A DNA stretch of 55,328 nt from Mycolicibacterium sp. CBMA 226 (GCF_009729075.1 NZ_VTGY01000031.1:1-55328), one strand, 5' to 3'. Positions 26,114 through 35,023 are shown, counted from the first letter of the stretch. Made by a program: numbers and translations. The notes: generated by a model from the sequence alone, not told the origin.

Positions 26114-27438
26114 CTGTCGACACCTCCCATGACCGGGTCGATCGAGGCCACTGCGGCGATGGCGTCGGCGACCATCGACCCCTCGCACATCACCGACACC
26201 GCTTGCAGATTCGTGAACGACGGATCGCGGTAATGCACCCGGTACGGACGGGTGCCGCCGTCGGAGACCAGGTGGACGCCCAGTTCGCCCCGCGGGGATT
26301 CGACCGCCACGTACACCTGACCGGCTGGTACCCGGATGCCCTCGGTGACCAGCTTGAAGTGGTGGATGAGTGCCTCCATCGACGAGCCCATGATCTTGGC
26401 GATGTGTTCTTTGGAGTTACCCAGGCCGTCCGGGCCGACTTTCAGGTCAGCGGGCCAGGCCAGCTTCTTGTCGGTGATCATCACAGGACCGCGACCCAAC
26501 CGTCCCAACCGCTCCACACACTGCTCGACGATCTTTATGGACTCGCGCATCTCCCGGACGCGAATCATGTAACGGCCGTACGCATCACACTGGTCGTCGG
26601 TGATGACGTCGAAGTCGTAAGACTCGTATCCGCAGTACGGCTGCGACTTCCGCAGATCGTGTGGCAGGCCTGTCGACCGCAATATCGGCCCGGTGATACC
26701 GAGCGCCATGCATCCCGTCAGGTCCAGATATCCGACCCCCTGCGTGCGCGCCTTCCAGATGTAGTTCTCGTTGAGCAGGTTCTCCATGTCGCGCAACCGC
26801 TTCGGCAACAGCTGCAGCAGCTCGCGCAACTGCGGCAGTGCGTCGTCGGGCAGGTCGGCGGCCAGTCCACCCGGTCGGATATAGGCGTGGTTCATCCGGA
26901 GTCCGGTGATGGTCTCGAAGATCGACAACACCAGTTCGCGTTCGCGGAAACCGAAGAACATGGCCGACATGGAGCCCAGTTCCATGCCGCCGGTGGCGAG
27001 TGCGACGAGGTGCGACGAGATTCGGTTGAGCTCCATGAGCATGACCCGAATGACGTTGGCGCGCTCCGGAATGTCGTCGGTGACGCCGAGCAATTTCTCG
27101 ACGCCCAGGCAGTACGCGGTTTCGTTGAAGAAGGGCGACAGATAATCCATCCGCGTCACGAACGTGACGCCCTGTGTCCACGTGCGGTATTCGAGGTTCT
27201 TCTCGATTCCGGTGTGCAGATAGCCGATGCCGCACCGGGCCTCGGTGATGGTCTCGCCGTCGATCTCCAGGATCAGCCGCAGCACGCCGTGGGTGGACGG
27301 ATGCTGTGGTCCCATGTTGACCACGATGCGTTCGCCGGCGACAGCACTCTCGCGTGCCGCGGCGACGACGTCGGCCCAGTCTTGACCGCCGACGGTGACC
27401 ACACGTTCGCGGTCATCGGGTTCGTTGTCCAGAGTCAT
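26110..27438 (-). CDS. nuoD: NADH-quinone oxidoreductase subunit D
   Basis: This 442-residue 49-kDa-type subunit forms the quinone pocket together with NuoB. Signatures include NMGPQHPSTHGVLRL and the C-terminal segment ending in SIDPVMGGVDR. The start at 27438 is fixed by the one-base TGATG overlap with nuoC. Confidence 0.97.
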   Translation of the reverse strand: MTLDNEPDDRERVVTVGGQDWADVVAAARESAVAGERIVVNMGPQHPSTHGVLRLILEIDGETITEARCGIGYLHTGIEKNLEYRTWTQGVTFVTRMDYLSPFFNETAYCLGVEKLLGVTDDIPERANVIRVMLMELNRISSHLVALATGGMELGSMSAMFFGFRERELVLSIFETITGLRMNHAYIRPGGLAADLPDDALPQLRELLQLLPKRLRDMENLLNENYIWKARTQGVGYLDLTGCMALGITGPILRSTGLPHDLRKSQPYCGYESYDFDVITDDQCDAYGRYMIRVREMRESIKIVEQCVERLGRLGRGPVMITDKKLAWPADLKVGPDGLGNSKEHIAKIMGSSMEALIHHFKLVTEGIRVPAGQVYVAVESPRGELGVHLVSDGGTRPYRVHYRDPSFTNLQAVSVMCEGSMVADAIAAVASIDPVMGGVDR

Positions 27439-28121
27439 CAGTTGTAGGCCCGCCGTTCGTCCGGGGGCGGAATCTTCGCGCCGTGGTACTCGACCGGTAT
27501 GCCGCCGAGCGGGTAGTCCTTTCGCTGCGGATGTCCCACCCAGTCGTCGGGCATCTCGATCCGGGTGAGCGCCGGGTGGCCGTCGAAGATGATGCCGAAG
27601 AAGTCGTAGGTCTCCCGCTCGTGCCAGTCGGTGGTCGGATACACCGAGTACAGCGACGGCACATGCGGATCGGCGTCCGGGGCGCACACCTCGACGCGGA
27701 TGCGTCGGTTGTGTGTGATGGACATCAGCGGGTAGACGGCGTGCAACTCACGGTCGGTGTCGTCGGGATAGTGCACCCCGGAAACTCCCAGACACAGCTC
27801 GAATCTCAGGTCGTCACGCAAGGCTTGGGCCACGGTCACCAGATGCTCGCGGCGTACTTCGATGGTCAACTCGTCGCGAAACACGACAACGCGTTCGACG
27901 GCGGCGGCGAACTGGTCCTCGCCGACTGCGGCGGCCAACGTATCGACGACGTCGTCGAAGTATCCGCCGTACGGCCGCGGCGAGCTGCCGGGCAGCGCCA
28001 CTTCCCGGACCAACCGGCCGTACCCCGACGTGTCACCGCTGCCGCGCACACCGAACATGCCGTGCCGGGTCCCGATGATCTCCGAACCCGTCGCCTCGGC
28101 GCCGTTTGGGGTGTCGGTCAT
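27438..28121 (-). CDS. nuoC: NADH-quinone oxidoreductase subunit C
   Basis: This 227-residue 30-kDa-type subunit has the signature WHERETYDFFGIIFDGHP and ends with the RKDYPLGG element. It is separate from NuoD, not fused as in Escherichia coli. The ATG overlaps the nuoB stop (ATGA). Confidence 0.96.
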   Translation of the reverse strand: MTDTPNGAEATGSEIIGTRHGMFGVRGSGDTSGYGRLVREVALPGSSPRPYGGYFDDVVDTLAAAVGEDQFAAAVERVVVFRDELTIEVRREHLVTVAQALRDDLRFELCLGVSGVHYPDDTDRELHAVYPLMSITHNRRIRVEVCAPDADPHVPSLYSVYPTTDWHERETYDFFGIIFDGHPALTRIEMPDDWVGHPQRKDYPLGGIPVEYHGAKIPPPDERRAYN

Positions 28122-28675
28122 GACCGCAGCAATCCCTTCAGCTCGATGGTGGGCCGGGATCGCAAAGCAGCCTCCTCGGCTGCGGCGATGGCTTCGGCTC
28201 GATTGACACCCAACGGCATCTCCTGAATCTTGGCGTGCAGCTTCAGGATTGCGTTGAGCAGCATCTCGGGCCGCGGCGGGCAGCCCGGCAGGTAGATGTC
28301 GACGGGCACGATGTGATCGACGCCCTGGACGACGGCGTAGTTGTTGAACATGCCACCGGAGGACGCACACACGCCCATGGCCAGCACCCATTTGGGCTCG
28401 GCCATCTGGTCGTAGACCTGGCGCAGTACCGGCGCCATCTTCTGGCTGACGCGGCCCGCGACGATCATCAGGTCGGCCTGACGCGGCGTCGCGGAGAACC
28501 GTTCCATGCCGAAGCGGGCGATGTCGAAGCGTGGGCCGGCGGTGGCCATCATCTCGATGGCGCAGCAGGCCAGGCCGAAGGTGGCGGGCCAGAGCGACCC
28601 CTTGCGCACGTACCCTGCGACCTTCTCGACAGTGGACAGCAGGATGCCGCCGGGCAGACGTTCTTCGAGTCCCAT
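28118..28675 (-). CDS. nuoB: NADH-quinone oxidoreductase subunit B
   Basis: This 185-residue subunit carries cluster N2, the last before quinone. Ligands are visible in the adjacent Cys pair of LACCAIEMM, in GVCASSGGMF and in YLPGCPPRPE. It starts 11 bases after nuoA. Confidence 0.97.
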   Translation of the reverse strand: MGLEERLPGGILLSTVEKVAGYVRKGSLWPATFGLACCAIEMMATAGPRFDIARFGMERFSATPRQADLMIVAGRVSQKMAPVLRQVYDQMAEPKWVLAMGVCASSGGMFNNYAVVQGVDHIVPVDIYLPGCPPRPEMLLNAILKLHAKIQEMPLGVNRAEAIAAAEEAALRSRPTIELKGLLRS

Positions 28676-28686
28676 GGGTCCGGTCC

Positions 28687-29061
28687 TCAGTCCCAGCTCA
28701 GTCCGCCGCGCCGCCAGATGTACGCATAGGCGACGAACACCGTCAGCATGAACAGCAGCATCTCTACCATGGCGAATACCCCCAGCGATTCGAAGGAAAC
28801 AGCCCAGGGGTACAGGAAGACGATCTCGATGTCGAAGACGATGAACAGCATGGCGGTCAGGTAGTACTTGACCGGGAATCGCTGGCCGGTCGTCTCATGT
28901 CCCGGTGAGCCCGGCGCCATCGGCTCGATGCCGCATTCGTACGCCTCCAGCTTGGCCCGGTTGTACCGGCGGGGGCCGATGACCAGCGCAATTCCGACTG
29001 AACCCACCGCGAACGCCGCGGCGATCGCGCCGAGTACCAGGATGGGGATGTAGACGTTCAT
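28687..29061 (-). CDS. nuoA: NADH-quinone oxidoreductase subunit A
   Basis: This 124-residue protein of three membrane helices has the conserved loop YECGIEP with the quinone-site Cys and the segment LFIVFDIEIVFLYPWAV. First gene of the nuo operon, its start at 29061 (MNVYIP) is preferred because the extension to 29118 is not family-like. The ribosome binding site is weak. The 193 bases upstream should hold the operon promoter. They include a short palindrome GATCATGATC, but I see no convincing -10/-35 pair. Confidence 0.95.
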   Translation of the reverse strand: MNVYIPILVLGAIAAAFAVGSVGIALVIGPRRYNRAKLEAYECGIEPMAPGSPGHETTGQRFPVKYYLTAMLFIVFDIEIVFLYPWAVSFESLGVFAMVEMLLFMLTVFVAYAYIWRRGGLSWD

Positions 29062-29254
29062 ACGTTCGTCATGCCCTGTGAGGCTCCCTCGTCGAGCTGT
29101 CGATGTGAGCTGGCCCACAGCTTAGCTCGGTTAACGGAACGGCCGCCGCATTTTGGCTAGGATCATGATCAGTTCCTGACGTTCCCGCGCCGCACCGCCG
29201 CTGACGCGAAGTGTGAACGGCCACAGGCCATTTCGTGCTGGTTACCGCAGCGTT

Positions 29255-29677
29255 TCAGTGCTGCGGCAACAACACCGCCACCACTGCCTCACCGAGCCGG
29301 ATCGGGTCGATCGGGTGGGACACCGCTGCCTCTGCGCGTGACCAGGAAGCGAGCCACGCATCGTCCGGGCGGCCCGTGAGCACCACGATCGGCGGGCAGT
29401 TGGCGACTTCGTCCTTGAGTTGCTTGGCCAGCCCCATCCCGCCGGCGGGGGTGGCCTCGCCATCGAGGATCGCCAGATCGATCCCGCCGGCGTCGACGGA
29501 ACTCACGACGACGGGCGCTGTCGCCACGTCGAGATACGTCAGGTCGGGGAGGTCCGGGTGGATGCGCCGTCCCAGGGCCGTGCGCACCTGATCGCGGGTG
29601 CTCGGATTGTCGCTGTACACCAGGATCTTCAGGTTTCTTCCCGTCGCTTCGCTCGCCCCGGACGCAGTGTCGACCAC
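29255..29677 (-). CDS. Orphan receiver-domain protein upstream of nuo
   Basis: This 140-residue protein is a single CheY-like receiver domain without an output domain. LKILVYSDN gives one of the two N-terminal acidic residues. The putative phosphorylated Asp is Asp72 (LAILDGEA). A Thr follows in VVLTGRP. The normally invariant Lys before Pro is replaced (AVSHPID, His121). It may therefore be phosphorylated poorly or act without phosphorylation. It starts with GTG. I recall a receiver protein (Rv3143) just upstream of nuoA in M. tuberculosis, so this linkage looks conserved. No kinase gene is nearby. Confidence 0.75.
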   Translation of the reverse strand: MVDTASGASEATGRNLKILVYSDNPSTRDQVRTALGRRIHPDLPDLTYLDVATAPVVVSSVDAGGIDLAILDGEATPAGGMGLAKQLKDEVANCPPIVVLTGRPDDAWLASWSRAEAAVSHPIDPIRLGEAVVAVLLPQH

Positions 29678-29723
29678 CCGCTCAGGCTACGACAGTCCGA
29701 TGACCAGGTAGGCCGGGTTCTGG

Positions 29724-30065
29724 CTACTCGTCCGCATAACCTGGGTGGGCAACGTCCAGTCGGTGCCGCACGACCGTGCGCAGCACCGACTCGAGCTCGG
29801 AACCACGGTTGTCGAAATCACCGGCGCGAATGGCGTGCGCGAGGGCCTGCTCGTCGGGGAAGCCCAGCAGCTGGGGATCCGGGCCCGTTTGACGTAGCTC
29901 CCGCTCGACGATCCGCAGCGCGTTCGCCGCGACGCGGGCATGGAAGTTCACCGCGCCCACGTCGGCGAGCCGACTGTTGGGTCCGGTGGTTTCTCGGACT
30001 TCGGTCTCCAGGAACTCGGCGACTGCGGCGACCAGTTCGGCGGCGGTGGGGCGGTAGTGGCTCAC
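29724..30065 (-). CDS. DUF6285 protein, LvaB-like small subunit
   Basis: This 113-residue protein starts SHYRPTAAELVAAVAEFLETEV. GTG at 30065 overlaps the kinase stop (GTGA). The pattern FHARVAANALRIVERELR and the small helical size fit the DUF6285 family, which is encoded next to APH-fold kinases and acyl-CoA dehydrogenases. In Pseudomonas putida the comparable small protein LvaB is needed with kinase LvaA to phosphorylate 4-hydroxyvaleryl-CoA. I infer the same partner role here from the gene order and overlaps. No catalytic residues are assigned. Confidence 0.7.
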   Translation of the reverse strand: MSHYRPTAAELVAAVAEFLETEVRETTGPNSRLADVGAVNFHARVAANALRIVERELRQTGPDPQLLGFPDEQALAHAIRAGDFDNRGSELESVLRTVVRHRLDVAHPGYADE

Positions 30066-31033
30066 CGGTCCTCCAGGAGGTTGAGCAGGTCCCATTCGGT
30101 CTCGCACACCCGCCGGCCGATGGTGGCCAGCTCCACCGACCTGGTCTGCCCGGACAGGTGCCGCTCTGCCTGATACCGGCAGATGATGCCCCAGCGCAAG
30201 GTGGCCGAGACCAGCCACCAGTGAAAGGTCTTGCGGTCCAGGCTGATTGCGCTGGAGCGCTCGTAGGCGGTGAGGAAATCGTCGATACTGCCCAGACCCC
30301 CGGCGGCCAGCTCACGCGGTGCTCCGAACCGCCAGGCCCGGATGCAGAACCAGGCCAGATCCTCGGCGCGCGAGCCCAGATGGGTGAGCTCCCAATCCAG
30401 CACTGCAGCAAGCCGGCTGCCGTCGACGATCAGGTTGCCCATGCGGAAGTCGCCGTGAACCAGGACCGGATCGCCGGGATCCGCCGGCTGGTTACGCTCC
30501 AGCCATCGGAACGCCCACTCGAAAGTGGCTGTGGTGTCGCTGATCTCATCGAGTTCTTGCCGCCACGAATCCAATTGGTCGGCACTCGACAGTCCGATGT
30601 CGGCGGGATCGGCACGATGAATCGATGCGAGGGCATCGGCGCACTGCTCGAGAAGAGTGGCCCGGCCGTCGTCGTCGAGCGCGCGCTGGATTTTGCGCAC
30701 GATCGTCTCCCCGGACACGAAGTCGCACACCAGGAACGGATTGCCGAGGGCCTGCGGCGAATTGCTGGCGGCCAGCACCCGCGGAACGGGCGCACCTGCG
30801 GCTCCGGCCCGGGACAGCGCGGCGGCCTCGAGTTCCATACCGGCGTGGATCTCGTCGGGCGGGCCGACCCGCAGGATCAATTGACGGACGTCGTTGGCAG
30901 TGGTCGCGGAGAACGCCCACGTCGCCCGGCTGGCGCCGCCGGTGAGTTCGCGCAGGTTCTCGACGGTGACATCGCCGAGCCTGGGTTTGAGCGCCGCGGC
31001 CAGCGCTCGGGCCAATTCGGGGGCGTCGATCAC
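30062..31033 (-). CDS. APH-fold kinase, LvaA/ACAD10-like (putative 4-hydroxyacyl-CoA kinase)
   Basis: This 323-residue aminoglycoside-phosphotransferase-fold protein has the catalytic loop HGDFRMGN at 193-200 (Asp195, Asn200) and the metal-binding Asp213 in VLDWELTHLG. The N-terminal TGGASRATWAF takes the place of the nucleotide loop. Such kinases next to acyl-CoA dehydrogenases are not drug-resistance enzymes. LvaA of Pseudomonas and the kinase domain of mammalian ACAD10 phosphorylate the 4-hydroxyl of acyl-CoAs. The start is GTG overlapping the dehydrogenase stop (GTGA), with another GTGA overlap to the DUF6285 gene downstream. The substrate is inferred, not seen. Confidence 0.8.
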   Translation of the reverse strand: MIDAPELARALAAALKPRLGDVTVENLRELTGGASRATWAFSATTANDVRQLILRVGPPDEIHAGMELEAAALSRAGAAGAPVPRVLAASNSPQALGNPFLVCDFVSGETIVRKIQRALDDDGRATLLEQCADALASIHRADPADIGLSSADQLDSWRQELDEISDTTATFEWAFRWLERNQPADPGDPVLVHGDFRMGNLIVDGSRLAAVLDWELTHLGSRAEDLAWFCIRAWRFGAPRELAAGGLGSIDDFLTAYERSSAISLDRKTFHWWLVSATLRWGIICRYQAERHLSGQTRSVELATIGRRVCETEWDLLNLLEDR

Positions 31034-32268
31034 TTGCGCCCGAACTTCAGCATCCGCTGCGCCACCCGGCGAATCTGAATTTCTTCGGCGCCTTCAGTGA
31101 TCCGGTAGCGGCGATGGTGCCGGTAGATGTGCTCGAATGGCTCGTGTCGGCTGTAGCCGATGCCGCCGTGAATCTGCATGGCGCGGTCGGCGGCCTCGCA
31201 CACCAGGCGATTGGCGCGGTAGTTGGCCATCGAGACCTTGTCGGAGACCTCCATGTGGTGATCCCGATCCAGGTGCCAGGCTGCGTAATACACGAGTAGA
31301 CGTACCATCTGGGCTTCTGTCTGGAGCTCCGCAAGGGGCCACTGCACTGCCTGGTTCACCGCCAGCGGCTTGCCGAACACCACGCGCTCGCCGGCGTACT
31401 GCGCGGCCCGGTCGATGCAGTACTGGGCGGCGCCCAGGCTGCTGGCGGCTTGCCGAATCCGGTTCTCGTGCAGAAACGTCTGGCCGACCTCCAGGCCATG
31501 GTCAACCTCGCCCAGCACCGTATCATCAGGCACGCGAACGTCTTTCAGCTCGACCTCGCCGTGGTCGCTGGGCATGTTGAACGTCCACCAGTAGTAGGGG
31601 ACGGTGAACCCAGGTGTGTCGGTGGGGACCAGGAAGGCGGTGATGCCGACGGCCTGGCCGGGTTCGCCCGAGGTGCGGGCGAAGATCAGGTCGTGGGTGG
31701 CCCGATGGACGCCGGTGTTCCAGCGCTTGCGGCCGTTGATGATCCAGCCGTCGCCATCCTTGACCGCGGTGGTCTCCAGCCACGTGGCGTCGCTGCCGTG
31801 GTCGGGCTCGGTGAGCCCGAACGCCATGGACCGCTCACCGGTGATCATGGCTTCGACCCACTCGGCCTGCTGCGCCGCGGTGCCGAACCGGCTCATCATG
31901 ATGACCTGTGGGAAGTTCCCGACGATCGACGACTCGTCCTGCAGGTCGTTGTGCAGGCCGAGCCCCTTGTGCGCCAGGTGTTCCCGGATGACCGCCATGT
32001 CCAGGTTGGTGCCGTCCCGGCCACCGAACTCGCTGGGCAGGCCGTAACGCAACCATCCGGCGGCGTCGGCCCGGCGGCGCATCTCGTCGAGCAGATCCTC
32101 CCATTCCCGGGTGGGTACCCCACCGTGCTCGAGGTCCGTACGGGCGAACTCACGACGGCGGTCGAAGTACTGCAGGTTCTCCCGTTCCAGTGGTTTGATC
32201 TCCGCCTCGATGAACGCGTCCATCTCGGCGAGCAGGGGCAGAAGGTGTTCCGGTAGAGCGAAATCCAC
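31030..32268 (-). CDS. Acyl-CoA dehydrogenase, LvaC/ACAD11-like
   Basis: This 412-residue FAD-dependent acyl-CoA dehydrogenase has the substrate/FAD motif MAFGLTEPDHGSDAT in the middle and the C-terminal segment MQIHGGIGYSRHEPFEHIYR. In the lva pathway the comparable enzyme removes phosphate from 4-phosphoacyl-CoA to give an enoyl-CoA rather than only oxidising the chain. The direct coupling to an APH kinase and a DUF6285 gene suggests that role here. It starts with GTG (AAGAGA upstream) 18 bases after a TetR gene. An ordinary beta-oxidation dehydrogenase is the alternative. Confidence 0.85.
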   Translation of the reverse strand: MDFALPEHLLPLLAEMDAFIEAEIKPLERENLQYFDRRREFARTDLEHGGVPTREWEDLLDEMRRRADAAGWLRYGLPSEFGGRDGTNLDMAVIREHLAHKGLGLHNDLQDESSIVGNFPQVIMMSRFGTAAQQAEWVEAMITGERSMAFGLTEPDHGSDATWLETTAVKDGDGWIINGRKRWNTGVHRATHDLIFARTSGEPGQAVGITAFLVPTDTPGFTVPYYWWTFNMPSDHGEVELKDVRVPDDTVLGEVDHGLEVGQTFLHENRIRQAASSLGAAQYCIDRAAQYAGERVVFGKPLAVNQAVQWPLAELQTEAQMVRLLVYYAAWHLDRDHHMEVSDKVSMANYRANRLVCEAADRAMQIHGGIGYSRHEPFEHIYRHHRRYRITEGAEEIQIRRVAQRMLKFGRK

Positions 32269-32286
32269 GCTGATCTCTTCTTTCGG

Positions 32287-32916
32287 TCAGAAGCCGTACA
32301 GGGTTTTCTTCCAGATTGTCGACAATGTGGTGATGGCGTCGTCGTCGCTGATCGGCAGTTCGGATCCGGGATTGCCGACCACCACGACCGTGAAGTTCTC
32401 GAAGAGCAGCGCGATCGCGGCGGCGATGTGTTCGGGGTTGAGGCGTTGCCCCGGATGGATGCCCTGCGCATACCCTTGTTCCGCGGCATGGCGTACCGAG
32501 TCGGCCACCATGTCCATGCCGAAGCGGCGGAACTCCTGCTGCACCTTCGCGAACCGCGGCTGGGTGGCGCCCAGCTGGGCGACCGCGATCATGATGCCGA
32601 TGTTCTGCTTGAAGAGGTTCCAGTATCCGGTCACGACCGTGGTGAAATAGTCGGTGTCCTCGGGGGACTCCGGCAGCGGCACGCTCATGCCCGAGGGGGT
32701 GACGATGTCGTGCAGGAACGACTCGGCCAGCTCGGCCAGCAGGTCTTCCTTGTCATCGAAATAGCGGTAGAACACCGCCGATGACTTGCCCGCGGCCGAC
32801 GTGATGTCGGCGAGCGTGGTGCCGTGAAAACCGCGCTCCGCGAACAGCTTCCGCGCCGCGAGTTCGATGGCCTCGCGGGTTTGCCGGCCCTTGGCGGTCA
32901 GGGTGTCGGTCGGCAT
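32287..32916 (-). CDS. TetR-family regulator inside the catabolic operon
   Basis: This 209-residue protein has an N-terminal helix-turn-helix (about 32-55, LADITSAAGKSSAVFYRYF) and a C-terminal all-helical ligand domain. It sits between the HMG-CoA-lyase-like gene (2 bases upstream) and the acyl-CoA dehydrogenase (18 bases downstream) on the same strand, so it is co-transcribed and probably autoregulates the cluster in response to an acyl-CoA or pathway intermediate. Confidence 0.85.
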   Translation of the reverse strand: MPTDTLTAKGRQTREAIELAARKLFAERGFHGTTLADITSAAGKSSAVFYRYFDDKEDLLAELAESFLHDIVTPSGMSVPLPESPEDTDYFTTVVTGYWNLFKQNIGIMIAVAQLGATQPRFAKVQQEFRRFGMDMVADSVRHAAEQGYAQGIHPGQRLNPEHIAAAIALLFENFTVVVVGNPGSELPISDDDAITTLSTIWKKTLYGF

Positions 32917-32918
32917 GC

Positions 32919-33824
32919 TCAGCTCAGCAGCCGGTCGCCGGCACGCAACAATGCGCTGGGCAGTTCATGGCCGACGACGCGCTGCGCCACCACGGCCGCG
33001 TCGATCGCCAGGTCGAGGTCGATGCCCGTGTCGATGTCGCTGTCCCGCAGCAGATAGACCAGGTCCTCGGTGGCGATGTTGCCGGTCGCTCCCGGAGCGA
33101 AGGGGCACCCGCCCAACCCGCCCACCGACGCATCGAGCCGGGTCACGCCGGCCTGGACGGCGGCGTACGCACTCGCCAGTCCGGAGCCGCGGGTGTTGTG
33201 GAAGTGCGCGCCGAGTGGCAGGTCTCCGATGACGGGGCGGACCTGCGTGATCAGGTCGGTGACGCGCCGCGGGGTGGTGGTCCCGATCGTGTCGGCGATG
33301 GCCACCCGGTCCGCGCCGAATTGCTGTGCTGCCGCGGCGATCTCGACCACCCGGCTCGGGTCGGTCGGACCGTCGAACGGGCAGTCCCACGCGGTGGCGA
33401 TGATGACCTCGGCACTCGCGCCGCTGCCGTGGGCCAGGCCGACGATGTCGGCGATCAGAGCCGTCGATTCGGCGGTCGAGCGTCCGACGTTCGCCCGACT
33501 GTGCCCGTCAGCGGCGGATACCACGTATTCCAGCGACCGCATGCCCGCGGCGAGCGCGCGACCGGCGCCCCCGGGTCCGGCCACCAACGCCGAGAACTCG
33601 ACATCGGGAAATGCGCCCAGGGCCGCTGCCAATTCGGCGGCATCGGCCAGCGCCGGCACCTTGGACGGCGACACGAATGCGGTCGCCTCGATCTCCGACA
33701 CCCCGGTGGCGACAATGGCCTCGAGCAGTTCGAGCTTGGCTGACAACGGAATCGGGTCTTCGAGTTGGAGACCGTCGCGCAGACAGACTTCGCGGACGGT
33801 GACGTAGTCAGGAAGGCCGGTCAT
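32919..33824 (-). CDS. Hydroxymethylglutaryl-CoA lyase-family protein
   Basis: This 301-residue TIM-barrel lyase has REVCLRDGLQ at the start (catalytic Arg and metal Asp) and HFHNTRGSGL with the metal-binding His pair. The glycine-rich loop GGLGGCPFAPGATGNIATED carries the catalytic Cys. All key HMG-CoA-lyase residues are present, so it should cleave a 3-hydroxy-3-methylacyl-CoA or similar compound by retro-aldol reaction, releasing acetyl-CoA or an analogue. The ATG overlaps the CoA-transferase stop (ATGA), which suggests that the two act in sequence. The actual substrate may differ from HMG-CoA. Confidence 0.85.
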   Translation of the reverse strand: MTGLPDYVTVREVCLRDGLQLEDPIPLSAKLELLEAIVATGVSEIEATAFVSPSKVPALADAAELAAALGAFPDVEFSALVAGPGGAGRALAAGMRSLEYVVSAADGHSRANVGRSTAESTALIADIVGLAHGSGASAEVIIATAWDCPFDGPTDPSRVVEIAAAAQQFGADRVAIADTIGTTTPRRVTDLITQVRPVIGDLPLGAHFHNTRGSGLASAYAAVQAGVTRLDASVGGLGGCPFAPGATGNIATEDLVYLLRDSDIDTGIDLDLAIDAAVVAQRVVGHELPSALLRAGDRLLS

Positions 33825-35023
33825 AACACGCCCTCCTCGCGCAGCGCCGACAGTTGCCCGGCGTCGAGACCGAGTAACCGGCCGTACACCTCGTCGTTGT
33901 CCTGGCCCGGCCGTGCCGACCCACCGTTGCGGATGGTGCCCGGGGTGTCCGACAGCACCGGTACGACACCGGGGCCCTTCACATTGCGCTGGACGCGCTC
34001 GTCCCAGTGGTCGGCAATCATGTTGCGCGCCTGCAGCTGTGGGTCTCGCACTACTTCGGCGACCGTGTTGATGGGCCCGCTGATGACCCCGGCCTCGGAC
34101 AACGTGGCGATGATGTCCGCAGGCTCACGCTGCGCTGCCCAGTCGCCGATGATCTTGTCGAGCTCGTCCTGATTGCGTCCCCGCGCCAGATGATCGACGA
34201 ACCGCTCGTCGGTCGCCAACTCGGGCCGGTCCATGGCCTGACACAGCCGGCGGAACACTGTGTCCTGGTTGGCCGCGATCACCACCCAGCTGCCGTTGGC
34301 ACTCTGGTAGATGTTCGACGGCGCGATGCCTTCGAGTCGGGTGCCCGACGGTCCACGCACCACGCCGCCGACGTCGTAGTCCGGAATGGTGGATTCCTGG
34401 ATGGCCAAACAGGATTCGGTCAGCGCCGTGTCGACCACCTGACCCTCGCCGGTGACGCTGCGCCGGTACAGCGCGGCCAGTGCACCTTGCGCGGCGAACA
34501 TGCCGGCGAGGCTGTCGCCCAACGACAACGCGAGCCGCGGGGGAGGACCACCCGGGAAGCCGTTCATGTGCCGTAGTCCGCTGGCCGCCTCGGCGACCGA
34601 CGCGTAGCCGGCCTTCCCGGCATCCGGGCCCGTCTGCCCGTAGCCCGACACCCGAACCAGGATGATGGCCCGATTACGTTCCCGCAGAACGTCGTAGCCC
34701 AGGTTCCATTTCTCCAGGGTGCCCGGCCGGAAGTTCTCCACGATGACATCGGACTGCTCGACCAGATCGAGGAACAGTTCCCGGCCGCGCTCGGTGCGCA
34801 GGTCCAGGGTCACCGCTTTCTTGTTGCGCGCGTGGACCGTCCAGAAGAAGTGGTGCCCGTCGAGTTCGGCCTGACCCCAGGTCCGCAAGGGATCGGGGGA
34901 CGACGGCAATTCGATCTTGAGGACCTCGGCACCCATGTCGCCGAGCAGCCGGCCCGCGAACGGACCGGAGATCAGGGTGCCGAGCTCGAGCACCCGAACC
35001 CCTTCCAACGCCCCTGTCGTCAC
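33821..35023 (-). CDS. CaiB/BaiF (family III) CoA-transferase
   Basis: This 400-residue protein has the N-terminal LISGPFAGRLLGDMGAEVLKIE motif in two parts (LISGPFAGRLLGDMGAEV, then LKIE). NFRPGTLEKWNLGYDVLRE and the GDSLAGMFAAQGALAAL segment, with the catalytic Asp that forms the anhydride, are also present. It moves CoA between carboxylic acids, so it can activate an acid without ATP. GTG at 35023 overlaps the hydrolase stop (GTGA). The cluster has no acyl-CoA ligase, so this is the likely CoA-loading step. Confidence 0.88.
   Translation of the reverse strand: MTTGALEGVRVLELGTLISGPFAGRLLGDMGAEVLKIELPSSPDPLRTWGQAELDGHHFFWTVHARNKKAVTLDLRTERGRELFLDLVEQSDVIVENFRPGTLEKWNLGYDVLRERNRAIILVRVSGYGQTGPDAGKAGYASVAEAASGLRHMNGFPGGPPPRLALSLGDSLAGMFAAQGALAALYRRSVTGEGQVVDTALTESCLAIQESTIPDYDVGGVVRGPSGTRLEGIAPSNIYQSANGSWVVIAANQDTVFRRLCQAMDRPELATDERFVDHLARGRNQDELDKIIGDWAAQREPADIIATLSEAGVISGPINTVAEVVRDPQLQARNMIADHWDERVQRNVKGPGVVPVLSDTPGTIRNGGSARPGQDNDEVYGRLLGLDAGQLSALREEGVL

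Noticed and set aside
30062..31033. Aminoglycoside resistance gene
   Set aside because: It has the APH fold only. It is co-translated with an acyl-CoA dehydrogenase and a DUF6285 gene, which points to acyl-CoA metabolism.
34480..34665. Short plus-strand Arg-rich frames in the catabolic cluster
   Set aside because: They are shadows of the CoA-transferase and neighbouring genes and show no protein features.
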